NCBI RefSeq assembly: GCF_000016285.1
Contig: NC_011988.1
Span: 682,001-746,000, forward strand
DNA length: 64,000 bases
DNA from: Allorhizobium ampelinum S4
Lineage (GTDB): Bacteria > Pseudomonadota > Alphaproteobacteria > Rhizobiales > Rhizobiaceae
Direction of reading: 5' to 3'
The stretch's first letter is position 1; each line of letters starts with the position of its first letter. The translations under genes and the position numbers were made by a program. Shown one piece after another: positions 56,040 to 64,000 of the stretch. The notes beneath the pieces were generated by a model, which saw nothing but the letters and a program-made list of their open reading frames with translations, searched no databases and was not told the DNA's origin.

Positions 56040-56118
56040 CTAGTGGAATTTAAGAATTTGACATTTGATCCTCGAGGGTGCGGCAAGGGGGTATCAAATG
56101 TCAAATTCATTCCACTAG
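56040..56118. repeat. Long palindromic hairpin element, right copy (inverted)
   Basis: CTAGTGGAAT (56040-56049) pairs with ATTCCACTAG (56109-56118), and GAATTTGACATTTGAT (56054-56069) with ATCAAATGTCAAATTC (56093-56108). The loop contains CTCGAGGGTGCGGC, complementary to the loop of the left copy. Its right end supplies the TAG stop codon of the LysR gene (56115-56117). Confidence 0.85.
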
Positions 56119-57014
56119 CGTCTGTCGGCCGCGGTTTCTTCCAATATCCAGTCTCGAAACGCCTGCAAAGGTGGGTGTGAACCACGTTCATTCGGCCAGA
56201 CGAGATAATAGGCCTCCGTGCTTTGCATCGGCCGGTCGATGGCCTTGACCAGGCGACCGGAGGCCATTTCCTCTTCGATCAGGAATTCAGGCAGCAGCGC
56301 GACGCCAAGTCCTGCCATCGCGGCTTGAGCGGCTGTCGCAAACTGGTCGAACAACATGCCGCGCACCTGGTCGGATTGCACGTCATTGCTGGCAAGCCAG
56401 CGTTCCCAGGCATCGGGGCGGGTGGTGAGATGAAGAAGAGGGGCCTGGCGCAGATCCAGCGGTGTCTGAAACCGGTAGGTGTCGCGCAACTCAGGGCTAC
56501 AGGCGGGAATGACGGTTTCAGAGCGCAGCAGCGACATTTCCGCGCCCTGCCAATCGGCCAGACCGAAGTGAATGGCAGCATCGACCGGTTCCAGCCGGAA
56601 ATCGAAATAGGAAAGCTTGGTGACGAGATTGATGGTGATGCCGGGGTGGCGGCTGAGAAATCCCGGCAGGCGCGGGGCCAGCCATCGAGTGCCGAAGGTG
56701 GGCAGGATGGCGAGATTGAGCGTCCCTCCGAACGGATTGGCCTTCAGCGTTAGCGATGCGGTGCTGATAATCCGCAGCGCATCGCGGATTTCGCGGGCAT
56801 AGATATTGCCGCCTGCCGTCAGCCGGATCGTCTGGCGTTCACGGTGAAACAACTCGACGCCGAGCTGTTCCTCCAGCGCCTTGATCTGCCGGCTGACCGC
56901 GCTTTGCGTCAGGCTCAATTCCCGCGCTGCCGCCGTGACGCTGCCGGTGCGGGCCGCGGCCTCAAAAGCCGAAAGAAGATGCAGGGATGGCAGGAAACGG
57001 CGGGGACTTTGCAT
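56115..57014 (-). CDS. LysR-family regulator (GcvA type)
   Basis: 299 residues from the ATG at 57014. The helix-turn-helix is in 'SLHLLSAFEAAARTGSVTAAARELSLTQSAVSRQIKALEEQLGVELFHRER' (about 8-58). The effector domain has the GcvA-group pattern 'FGTRWLAPRLPGFLSRHPGITINLVT' and 'GLGVALLPEFLIEEEM'. It is divergent from the pipecolate-oxidase-like gene, with 214 bp between, and probably activates it. The stop codon lies in the terminal CTAG of a palindromic repeat, so the gene end may have been reset by insertion. Confidence 0.91.
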   Translation of the reverse strand: MQSPRRFLPSLHLLSAFEAAARTGSVTAAARELSLTQSAVSRQIKALEEQLGVELFHRERQTIRLTAGGNIYAREIRDALRIISTASLTLKANPFGGTLNLAILPTFGTRWLAPRLPGFLSRHPGITINLVTKLSYFDFRLEPVDAAIHFGLADWQGAEMSLLRSETVIPACSPELRDTYRFQTPLDLRQAPLLHLTTRPDAWERWLASNDVQSDQVRGMLFDQFATAAQAAMAGLGVALLPEFLIEEEMASGRLVKAIDRPMQSTEAYYLVWPNERGSHPPLQAFRDWILEETAADRR

Positions 57015-57228
57015 GGAGGCTCCGGGTATCACCAGATCAGATGAGAATATGAGATCGTCTTCTATAGGCGGTCTTTTGCCTGAGGTCATTCCATTTGGGA
57101 AAGAACTCTTGCAGAAACATCGATAATTGCGCACTGGCGGACTGGTTCAGCACTTGCTAGTGTTTTGGCAGAATAATTGCTGCCGTTTTGCCCGGCTTCC
57201 GGTTCGGTTGCGATATAAGGGAACTGTC

Positions 57229-58512
57229 ATGCAGGGGAATCCAAGATCGCACGGGCTATGGGAGCGAACCGCGCCATCGCCGCCACCCACATCGGTGCTC
57301 ACCGACCACCTGATTGCCGATGTCGTCGTGGTCGGTGGCGGCTATACTGGGCTGTCCGCTGCCTTGCATCTGGCCGAGGCCGGGGTTTCCGTTGTGTTGC
57401 TGGAAGCGGTCGAGATCGGCTTTGGCGGCGCGGGCCGTAATGTCGGGCTGATCAACGGCGGCATGTGGGTGATGCCGGACGACGTGCCGAAGGTGCTTGG
57501 CCCTGTGCATGGAGAGCGGGCGCTGAAGCAATTGGGCGAAGCGCCGCTCTTGGTGCGCGAGACAATCGAAAAACACGGTATCGCCTGCGAGTTGGAAACC
57601 AATGGCACGCTGCATCTGGCCGTGGGTAACGCCGGGTTGGAGGAATTGCAGAACCGTCACCGGCAATGGGTGGCGCGCGGTGCGCCGGTGGAGCTTCTGT
57701 CTGCCGAGGAAACGGCATTTCGCGTCGGAAGCACTGCCTATGCCGGTTCATTGTTTGATCCCCGGGCCGGAACGCTGCAACCGCTTGCCTATGCGCGGGG
57801 GCTTGCTGCTGCCGCCATTCGCGCCGGTGTGCGGATTTTCACCGGCAGCCCGGTGGTGGAAACTGAGCGAGAAGGCGAGAACTGGGTGGTCAAGACCGCC
57901 TCCGGCCATGTCTCCTGCCGCTGGATCATCGTTTCCACCGATGCTTATTCCACCGGTCCCTGGAAAAGCGTGCGGGAAGAGCAGATGCATCTTCCCTATT
58001 TCAATTTCGCCACCGTACCGCTTGGAGAAAATTTGCGCCGCTCCTTGTTGGCGAACCGCGAAGGCTGCTGGGATACACGGGAAATCCTGTCGTCCTTCCG
58101 CATGGACCAGGCCGGTCGGCTGGTGTTTGGAAGTGTCGGCGCACTACGCCATGGCGGGGCTGCGGTGCATCGCGCCTGGGCCAAGCGCAGCCTGAAGCGG
58201 CTGTTTCCGCAATTGGGCGATGTGGAGTTCGAGACCGAATGGTATGGCAAGATCGGCATGACACGCGATGCCGTGCCGCGCTTTCACCACTTTGCCAAGC
58301 GGGTTGTCGGCTTTAGCGGCTATAATGGCCGTGGGATTGCGCCCGGCACGTCTTTCGGGCGGACATTGGCGCAATTGGTTCTGGGCGAGATCGGCGAGGC
58401 GGATCTGCCCTTGCCGCTATCCGAGCCGGAAACCATTGCGTTGCGCACGGTCAAGGAAATCTACTACGAAGCGGGCGCGCAAATCGCTCATCTGGCGGAT
58501 AGCCGGTTCTGA
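57229..58512 (+). CDS. amaA: FAD-dependent oxidoreductase, L-pipecolate oxidase-like
   Basis: 427 residues from the ATG at 57229 with AAGGGA upstream. VVVGGGYTGLSAALHLAE (about 34-51) binds the dinucleotide, and 'EIGFGGAGRNVGLINGGMWVMPDDV' lines the flavin as in DAO-family oxidases. 'EWYGKIGMTRDAVPRFHHFA' and 'GYNGRGIAPGTSFGRTLA' close the FAD site. The next gene is ALDH7-like; this pairing matches Pseudomonas amaA-amaB, where pipecolate is oxidised to piperideine-6-carboxylate. Without the neighbour it would only be called a DAO-family enzyme. Confidence 0.78.
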   Translation: MQGNPRSHGLWERTAPSPPPTSVLTDHLIADVVVVGGGYTGLSAALHLAEAGVSVVLLEAVEIGFGGAGRNVGLINGGMWVMPDDVPKVLGPVHGERALKQLGEAPLLVRETIEKHGIACELETNGTLHLAVGNAGLEELQNRHRQWVARGAPVELLSAEETAFRVGSTAYAGSLFDPRAGTLQPLAYARGLAAAAIRAGVRIFTGSPVVETEREGENWVVKTASGHVSCRWIIVSTDAYSTGPWKSVREEQMHLPYFNFATVPLGENLRRSLLANREGCWDTREILSSFRMDQAGRLVFGSVGALRHGGAAVHRAWAKRSLKRLFPQLGDVEFETEWYGKIGMTRDAVPRFHHFAKRVVGFSGYNGRGIAPGTSFGRTLAQLVLGEIGEADLPLPLSEPETIALRTVKEIYYEAGAQIAHLADSRF

Positions 58513-58571
58513 TCCGGTCGCCACTCAACATCATTCACATACAAACGACGTTTCAAGGAAAGATCATATCG

Positions 58572-60107
58572 ATGTCGAAACTCAACCTGCCTGCCGATGT
58601 ATCGCGCATTCTTACAAATCTCGGTATTTCCGCCGGGACTTTGTCGGGCGGTTCGCTGACGGTCACATCGCCTGTCGATGGCAGCACGCTTGCCACGCTT
58701 GCAACGGTGTCCAGCGATGAGGCAAGCAAGGCCATCGACAATGCACATGCCGCTTTCTTAGCGTGGCGCATGGTGCCAGCCCCCAAGCGCGGCGAATTGG
58801 TGCGCTTGCTGGGCGAGGAATTGCGCGCCCATAAGGACGATCTCGGTCGCCTCGTGTCCATCGAGGTTGGTAAGGTCACCTCTGAGGGGCTGGGCGAAGT
58901 GCAGGAAATGATCGACATCTGCGATTTCGCGGTCGGTCTGTCGCGCCAGCTTTACGGCCTGACCATCGCCACCGAACGCGGCGAACACCGGATGATGGAA
59001 ACCTGGCATCCCCTCGGCGTCACCGGCATTATCTCGGCCTTCAATTTTCCGGTCGCGGTCTGGTGCTGGAATGCGGCGCTGGCGCTGGTTTGCGGCAATT
59101 CGACGGTCTGGAAGCCATCGGAAAAGACGCCGATTACCGCCCTTGCTACTCAGGCGATTTTCGAGAAAGCCGTTCGTCGTTATGTGGCGGCTGGCGGCAG
59201 CGCGCCGGACGGGCTTTCAACCGTGCTGATCGGTGAGCGCGCCATTGGCGAAGTGCTGGTGGATCATCCGAAAGTGCCATTGGTTTCGGCCACCGGTTCG
59301 ACAGCCATGGGCCGAGCGGTCGGTCCGCGTTTGGCGGCCCGCTTTGCCCGGTCAATCCTGGAACTGGGTGGCAATAACGCCGCCATCGTCGGCCCGACCG
59401 CCGATCTCGATCTGACCCTGCGCGGCGTTGCCTTTGCCGCCATGGGCACGGCTGGTCAACGCTGCACAACGCTTCGCCGCCTGTTTGTGCATGACAGCGT
59501 TTACGACACGCTGGTTCCCCGGCTGATCAAGGCCTATGGCTCCGTCACCATCGGCAATCCGCTGGAGACCGGCACGCTGGTTGGACCGTTGATCGATGGC
59601 CGTGCTTATGAGGCGATGCAAACGGCGCTGACTGCGGCAAAGGCCGCTGGCGGCGTGGTGCATGGCGGCATGCGCGTGCGGGAAGAAGAGGCTGCCTCCG
59701 CCTATTATGTGCGCCCCGCCCTGGTGGAAATGCCCTCCCAGACCGGGCCGGTGAAGGATGAAACCTTCGCACCGATCCTTTATGTGATCCGCTACAGCGA
59801 TTTTGATGCCGCTTTGGCGCTGAATAACGATGTGCCGCAGGGCCTGTCCTCGTCGATCTTCACCAATGACCTGCGCGAAGCCGAGGCGTTTCTATCGGAT
59901 CGCGGCTCCGATTGCGGCATTGCCAATGTCAATATCGGCCCATCCGGTGCGGAAATCGGCGGCGCTTTCGGGGGCGAGAAGGAAACCGGTGGCGGGCGCG
60001 AATCCGGCTCGGATGCCTGGAAAGCCTATATGCGCCGCGCCACCAACACGGTGAATTTCGGACGCTCGCTGCCCTTGGCCCAGGGCGTGAAATTCGACGT
60101 CGAATAA
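58572..60107 (+). CDS. amaB: Aldehyde dehydrogenase, ALDH7/aminoadipate-semialdehyde type
   Basis: 511 residues. 'GVTGIISAFNFPVAVWCWNAALALVCGNSTVWKPSEKTPITALA' is the ALDH7 cofactor segment, including the typical NFPVAVWCWN. Glu in 'ILELGGNNAAIV' and catalytic Cys298 in 'GTAGQRCTTLRRLF' are present, and 'NVNIGPSGAEIGGAFGGEKETGGGRESGSDAWK' is the ALDH7 C-terminal signature. It oxidises alpha-aminoadipate semialdehyde/piperideine-6-carboxylate to 2-aminoadipate in lysine degradation. Starts 59 bp after the oxidase gene. Confidence 0.88.
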   Translation: MSKLNLPADVSRILTNLGISAGTLSGGSLTVTSPVDGSTLATLATVSSDEASKAIDNAHAAFLAWRMVPAPKRGELVRLLGEELRAHKDDLGRLVSIEVGKVTSEGLGEVQEMIDICDFAVGLSRQLYGLTIATERGEHRMMETWHPLGVTGIISAFNFPVAVWCWNAALALVCGNSTVWKPSEKTPITALATQAIFEKAVRRYVAAGGSAPDGLSTVLIGERAIGEVLVDHPKVPLVSATGSTAMGRAVGPRLAARFARSILELGGNNAAIVGPTADLDLTLRGVAFAAMGTAGQRCTTLRRLFVHDSVYDTLVPRLIKAYGSVTIGNPLETGTLVGPLIDGRAYEAMQTALTAAKAAGGVVHGGMRVREEEAASAYYVRPALVEMPSQTGPVKDETFAPILYVIRYSDFDAALALNNDVPQGLSSSIFTNDLREAEAFLSDRGSDCGIANVNIGPSGAEIGGAFGGEKETGGGRESGSDAWKAYMRRATNTVNFGRSLPLAQGVKFDVE

Positions 60108-60113
60108 TCAGTT

Positions 60114-60151
60114 GCCGCCATACTCCCGGTAGAGACGGGGAGTATGGCGGC
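60114..60151. terminator. Bidirectional terminator between convergent genes
   Basis: GCCGCCATACTCCC (60114-60127) pairs perfectly over 14 bp with GGGAGTATGGCGGC (60138-60151) around a 10-nt loop, seven bases after the ALDH stop and seven before the reductase stop. The GC-rich stem is strong; T-tracts are weak. Confidence 0.7.
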
Positions 60152-60157
60152 GATACT

Positions 60158-61030
60158 TCAATCCTTTACGGGCTGAATCTGTTGCAGCCAGAGATAATAG
60201 GCCGAGTGGTCGAGATCTGCGCCGCCTTTGTTCTGCACCAGGTCGGTGAAGCCCGCCCGCACCGTTTCCGATAGCGGCAGCGTCAAATCGTGTTCGGCGG
60301 CGACCGAAAGCGCATTATTTAAGTCTTTCAACTGCGCAGCGGATCGTCCACCCGGCGTGAAGTTGCCGGTCACCATCCGCTCACCATGCAGGTCCAGAAT
60401 CCGGCTATCGGCAAAGCCACCCCGTAAAGCGTCGCGCAGCGTTGCCGGATCGCATCCTGCCGATTGTGCCAGCCGAAAGGCTTCAGCGACCGCGCCGATG
60501 GTGACGGCGACGATCAACTGATTGGCAAGTTTCGCCGTCTGGCCGGTGCCGACCGGCCCCATCAGTGTTGGACGGCCAAGTTTTTCGAGAATCGGCACGG
60601 CGGCTGCGAAATCCTCCGGCGCGCCGCCGACGAAAATCGACAGCGACTTTGCCTTGGCCCCAGCCACACCGCCGGAGACGGGGGCATCGAGGAATCGTTT
60701 GCCCATTTGCCGGGCCAAAGACGCGAGATCGCGGTCGCAGGCCGGCTCCACCGATCCCATGTCGATGATCAGCGCGCCTTCGCCTGCCGCAGCCATTGCG
60801 CCGCTGTCTTCCAGTGTGGCGCGGGTGGCCGGACCATCGAGCAGCATGGAAATCACCACATCCGCACCCCTGGCTGCGTCTGCCGGGCTGGCGGCAACGC
60901 GGGCCACATCGGACAAGGCCTGCGCCTTTTGTGGGGAGCGATTCCAGACCACGACCTCGAAATCCGCAGCCAGATGACGGGCCATCGGCTCCCCCATCAA
61001 TCCGGTGCCGAGAAAGGCGATCCGGGTCAT
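60158..61030 (-). CDS. 3-hydroxyisobutyrate dehydrogenase-family reductase
   Basis: 290 residues. The N-terminal motif 'RIAFLGTGLMGEPMARHLAADFEVVVWNRSPQKAQAL' binds the cofactor; Asn-Arg at the end of beta-2 favours NADP(H). Substrate motif 'FLDAPVSGGVAGAKAKSLSIFVGG' and catalytic Lys in 'GTGQTAKLANQLI' identify the beta-hydroxyacid dehydrogenase family (tartronate-semialdehyde, hydroxyisobutyrate and related reductases). It overlaps the GlcG-like gene by 4 bp. A sugar-acid or glycolate/tartronate role is likely from the neighbours. Confidence 0.87.
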   Translation of the reverse strand: MTRIAFLGTGLMGEPMARHLAADFEVVVWNRSPQKAQALSDVARVAASPADAARGADVVISMLLDGPATRATLEDSGAMAAAGEGALIIDMGSVEPACDRDLASLARQMGKRFLDAPVSGGVAGAKAKSLSIFVGGAPEDFAAAVPILEKLGRPTLMGPVGTGQTAKLANQLIVAVTIGAVAEAFRLAQSAGCDPATLRDALRGGFADSRILDLHGERMVTGNFTPGGRSAAQLKDLNNALSVAAEHDLTLPLSETVRAGFTDLVQNKGGADLDHSAYYLWLQQIQPVKD

Positions 61031-61446
61031 GACAGCTCCGCCCCAATGGCGGCAAGGGCCGCGCGCGCCACGTCTTCGTCCTGTTCGCCCGAGCCGGAGC
61101 CGACGCCGATCCCACCGAGCAACATGCCGTTGACCTTAATGGGCAGGCCACCCTTCAGCCCCGTCGCTTCGCCTTGGGTTGCTGCAGCCAGCAACAGCTT
61201 GGCGTGGTCGGGAACGCTGTGGCTGGGAGCGGCAAGCGAGGCTGCCGTCCGCGCCTTGGCCCTCGCGCTTTTTAAGGAGAGGTAGCGCGAACCGCGCATC
61301 CGAAACGACGCCAGTTCTACGCCGCTGTGATCGACAATGATAATGCATTGCGGCTGACCCATCGCGGTCGCGGCATCGATTGCTGCGCGCAAAAGTGCTG
61401 CGACGCCTTCGTCGGTCAAGGCGCTTGAGGGTATCGTAAAGCTCAT
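61027..61446 (-). CDS. GlcG/HbpS-like protein (DUF336)
   Basis: 139 residues covering one GlcG domain: 'DAATAMGQPQCIIIVDHSGVELASFRMRGSRYLSLKSARAKARTAA' and 'GLPIKVNGMLLGGIGVGSGSGEQDEDVARAALAAI' are the diagnostic halves. The family is tied to glycolate-utilisation operons and to heme or corrinoid binding; biochemical role uncertain. Translationally coupled to the reductase at 61030 and divergent from an SMP-30 lactonase. Confidence 0.9.
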   Translation of the reverse strand: MSFTIPSSALTDEGVAALLRAAIDAATAMGQPQCIIIVDHSGVELASFRMRGSRYLSLKSARAKARTAASLAAPSHSVPDHAKLLLAAATQGEATGLKGGLPIKVNGMLLGGIGVGSGSGEQDEDVARAALAAIGAELS

Positions 61447-61610
61447 GGCATGCTCTCCCTTGGCAGTTTCTACCGGTCATGTTATCGATACCATATTCGA
61501 ACCGGTCCAGCTTGGCGAGTAGGAATAGGTGTCTCACCCAGCACCGTCAGTTTGATTTTTCGAACCCGAATACCAAGTCCAGACTATCAAGTGTTGGGAG
61601 GCGCTCCGTC

Positions 61611-62501
61611 ATGTCGTTCTTTGAGATATCCGATCCCGCCTTTGGCCGGTTTGTGATGGGCAATGCCCCGGTCAAGCAATTGGCAACCGGCTTTGATTGG
61701 GTGGAAGGACCTGTCTGGTTTGGCGATCTGGACTGCCTGCTGTTTTCCGACATCCCCAACAATCGTATTCTGCGCTGGATGCCGGATGGCAGCCTTACCA
61801 CCTTTCGTGCGCCCTCCAATTTTGCCAATGGCCATACCCGAGACAGGCAAGGGCGCTTGGTGAGTTGTGAGCACGGTACACGGCGTGTGACCCGCACTGA
61901 ATATGACGGCACGATTACGGTGATTGCAGATAGCTTTGAGGGCAAGCGTCTCAATTCGCCCAATGATGTGATTGTGGCTTCCGATGGGGCGATCTGGTTC
62001 AGTGACCCGCATTACGGCATCGCCACTGATTACGAAGGCACGAAAAGCGAGCAGGAATTGCCCTGCAATGTCTACCGTGTCGATCCATCCGGGGTGATTT
62101 CTGCCGTGTTAACCGATTTCAACGGTCCGAACGGACTGGTCTTCAGCCCGGATGAAAAACGGCTTTACGTGGCCGATACTGGCCGTATGCATAGCAGCGA
62201 TCCGCAGCATATCCGCGTGTTCGATGTCGGTGATGGATGGAAGCTGACCGGCGGCAACGTGTTTCATGTCATCGCCAAGGGCTGTGCCGACGGCATGCGG
62301 CTCGACTCTGACGGCAATCTCTGGTCCTCGGCTGCCGATGGCGTCCACTGCATCGCCCCGGACGGTCATTTGATGGGCAAGATCCTGGTGCCGGAAACGG
62401 TCTCCAATCTCTGCTTCGGCGGGCGTGGCAAGCATCGATTGTTCATAACCGCAACAACCAGTCTCTATGCCATTTCCCTGAACCGCAAGGGGGCTGCCTG
62501 A
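61611..62501 (+). CDS. SMP-30/gluconolactonase-family lactonase
   Basis: 296 residues from the ATG at 61611 with GGGAGG nearby. Metal-site motifs: 'FDWVEGPVWFGDLDCLLFSDIPNNRILRW' (Glu), 'RLNSPNDVIVASDGAIWFSDPHYGI' (Asn), 'GPNGLVFSPDEKRLYVADTG' (Asn, Asp) and 'CADGMRLDSDGNLW'. These match gluconolactonases closely, better than the copy at 37755. It opens a sugar-acid lactone in the cytosol. Divergent from the GlcG/reductase pair across a 164-bp gap. Confidence 0.91.
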   Translation: MSFFEISDPAFGRFVMGNAPVKQLATGFDWVEGPVWFGDLDCLLFSDIPNNRILRWMPDGSLTTFRAPSNFANGHTRDRQGRLVSCEHGTRRVTRTEYDGTITVIADSFEGKRLNSPNDVIVASDGAIWFSDPHYGIATDYEGTKSEQELPCNVYRVDPSGVISAVLTDFNGPNGLVFSPDEKRLYVADTGRMHSSDPQHIRVFDVGDGWKLTGGNVFHVIAKGCADGMRLDSDGNLWSSAADGVHCIAPDGHLMGKILVPETVSNLCFGGRGKHRLFITATTSLYAISLNRKGAA

Positions 62502-62521
62502 CAGGATCTATCTAGCAAAGG

Positions 62522-63799
62522 TCAGACCGACCATTTGCTTTTCACGCCAAGGCTTTCGATTGCAGAAATGGCCACAGCGATCCCGTCTTCTGCCCGCATG
62601 CGTTGACCAAGCGCTGTCGCATGATGGCGCATGTCGTCGCAGTCGGCAGAGATGATTGCCGAGGCTAGAGCATCGGCGGTCAAGGCAGCGCGGTCCAGCG
62701 CTGGCGGCGCAACGCCGAGTTTTTCAAGGCGGCTGCCCCAGAATGGCTGATCCCCAAAGAATGGTACAACCACTGAGGCAATGCCAGCACGTGCCGCAGC
62801 AGTGGTGGTGCCAGCGCCTCCGTGGTGAACCGCCAGCGCCATTTTGGGAAACAGCCAATCATGCGGCGCCCGGTCAATCTGGAAGATATTTCCACCAGCT
62901 TCACTGTCCGCGCCGTTGAGACCGCCCCAACCACTGGCAAGCACGATGCGTTTGCCAGTCTTGCGTACCGCTTGCAACACGATATCAGTGAAGCGGCCTC
63001 CATCCGGCCCAACCATGCTGCCGAAGCCGACATAGACGGGCGGAGGCCCACCTTTTAGAAAACGCGTCAGATCGTCCGGTGCGGCCCATGTCGAACTTTC
63101 CTGCAACTGCCAGGGGCCGGTGACTCGGACATTGGAGGGGAGCGAGGCAGGCGGCTCGACAAGCGTCGGGCTATAGGCAAACAGGCGCAGATGCGAACGA
63201 GGCTTATAGGTATAGGGACCACGCCAGGGATAAGGCGCCAACCGCAGGGCCGGGCGCACGACCTCATTATAAGCGGGGCGCAAAATATGCCAAATCAGCA
63301 TTTGCGTGGCATGGCCAAGTGCCACATTGATTGGTCCCGGCAAGCTCCTCGCCCAACCCGGCAGCGGCAGAAGCGGCGGTTGCCGCGAGGGCAGGGTGGG
63401 GACCAATTGCGTTTCCGCGACAGGAAGGCCCAGATATTCGCCGAGCGCTGCGGCAAGATGAAAGACCATACCGTTGCCAATCAGCAGATCGGCACCCTCT
63501 GTTGCTCTAAGGCCTTGGGCAGGCCAACTGGCGGCCATGGTTTTCAACCTTCGCCGCGCCGCCTTGGCAATAGCAAGCGGTGAAAGACCGTTGGACAGCG
63601 TCGTCCGATCATTGCGCATCCAGTCAAGGAAATCGCCACGCAAGGGGGCGAATTCCAAGCCGTGATGGGTGACGAGATCGGCACATTGCGGATCGGTGGC
63701 AATTCTGACCTTGTGACCGGCCTGCTTCAACCCAACGCCAAGAGCAACCAGCGGCCGCACATCGCCTTCGGTGCCAATCGTGAATATGACGATCTGCAT
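62522..63799 (-). CDS. GT1-family UDP-sugar-dependent glycosyltransferase
   Basis: 425 residues with a two-domain GT-B fold. The N-terminus 'MQIVIFTIGTEGDVRPLVALGVGLKQAGHKVRIAT' and the donor motif 'VHHGGAGTTTAAARAGIASVVVPFFGDQPFWGSRLEKLG' are those of sterol/macrolide/zeaxanthin-type glucosyltransferases. There is no signal peptide or membrane helix. No biosynthetic neighbours are visible, so the acceptor is unknown; sterol-like lipids, hopanoids or a plant metabolite are possibilities. Confidence 0.9.
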   Translation of the reverse strand: MQIVIFTIGTEGDVRPLVALGVGLKQAGHKVRIATDPQCADLVTHHGLEFAPLRGDFLDWMRNDRTTLSNGLSPLAIAKAARRRLKTMAASWPAQGLRATEGADLLIGNGMVFHLAAALGEYLGLPVAETQLVPTLPSRQPPLLPLPGWARSLPGPINVALGHATQMLIWHILRPAYNEVVRPALRLAPYPWRGPYTYKPRSHLRLFAYSPTLVEPPASLPSNVRVTGPWQLQESSTWAAPDDLTRFLKGGPPPVYVGFGSMVGPDGGRFTDIVLQAVRKTGKRIVLASGWGGLNGADSEAGGNIFQIDRAPHDWLFPKMALAVHHGGAGTTTAAARAGIASVVVPFFGDQPFWGSRLEKLGVAPPALDRAALTADALASAIISADCDDMRHHATALGQRMRAEDGIAVAISAIESLGVKSKWSV

Positions 63800-64000
63800 G
63801 GTTTACTCATTCACCAGATAGTGATGCCTGACATTGGCACCCGACATTGGACACATTCTAAAGCGGCTATTGGGCAAGTCACTCAATGCCCCATGCATTT
63901 TCTGCGATGCAACTTTCGAATTGCAATGTGCCAATGCTAGCGACTTGGCACTGCAACACGTCAGTCGTTCAGCCCCACTCCCCCTATCAAGCCTAAGAGG
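63800..64000. other. Right-edge intergenic region, no supported gene
   Basis: 201 bp upstream of the glycosyltransferase. It contains two GACATTGG copies (63830-63837, 63843-63850) and otherwise nothing I can name; the glycosyltransferase promoter should be here. Confidence 0.35.

Noticed and set aside
63830..63850. Two GACATTGG direct repeats upstream of the glycosyltransferase
   Set aside because: Only 8 bp each and 13 bp apart; likely by chance without comparative support.

Overview
The window is a chromosome- or chromid-like stretch from an alphaproteobacterium of the Rhizobiales, most likely an Agrobacterium/Allorhizobium/Rhizobium relative. The basis for this is GC-rich coding sequence with strong codon bias, dense solute-uptake operons, a type II lumazine synthase behind an FMN riboswitch (as in Brucella and rhizobia), a pccB/pccA/methylmalonyl-CoA mutase locus, and intergenic palindromic repeats of rhizobial type. 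There are no rRNA, tRNA, CRISPR or phage genes and no recognisable insertion sequence. It is accessory, catabolic DNA: about 56 genes, mostly transport, catabolism and local regulators.

Layout. 1-2513: a BMP-family ABC uptake system (cut by the left edge) divergent from a GntR/FCD regulator, with three copies of a TGTATGCA motif between them. 2532-7812: a dipeptide/opine-type ABC transporter. 7895-16889: a putrescine-utilisation-like catabolic cluster with two HAD hydrolases, a class III aminotransferase, GNAT, amine-oxidase-like FAD enzyme, a small membrane protein, aldehyde dehydrogenase, cupin and M20 deacylase. 17084-22185: TetR regulator and RND efflux pump sharing a TtgR-like operator. 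22439-29765: propionyl-CoA to succinyl-CoA pathway (pccB, two paralogous unknown small proteins, pccA, methylmalonyl-CoA mutase) interrupted by an antisense ParDE-like toxin-antitoxin pair. 29870-33508: MarR, FUSC, DUF1656 and HlyD, an aromatic-acid-type efflux operon.

33681-46574: a uronate/sugar-acid catabolic locus (KdgD, Opp-type ABC transporter, SMP-30 lactonase, uronate dehydrogenase, SDR, FAH-family hydrolase) under a divergent GntR regulator, with an unexpected ACP-like/thioesterase fusion embedded in it. 46657-48036: an M20 peptidase. 48114-55092: an arabinofuranoside locus (ArsR-type regulator with a large extra domain, GH51 enzyme, sugar ABC transporter). 55142-55887: ribH2 with FMN riboswitch. 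56115-60107: LysR, pipecolate-oxidase-like and AASADH-like genes (lysine/pipecolate degradation). 60158-63799: sugar-acid-type reductase, GlcG-like protein, SMP-30 lactonase and a GT1 glycosyltransferase.

The most unusual structures are non-coding. A pair of head-to-head long hairpins (55953-56118) are diverged copies of one element, with compensatory stem changes and complementary loops, and supply the stop codon of the LysR gene. A second palindromic repeat family has four copies, again with compensatory stem changes. Two operator-like inverted repeats with identical 33-bp centre spacing flank the arabinofuranoside regulator. The most unusual coding observations are the duplicated unknown proteins inside the propionyl-CoA carboxylase operon and the ACP-like/thioesterase fusion in the uronate operon. 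All functional assignments come from reading motifs and remembered family features; no database search was run.
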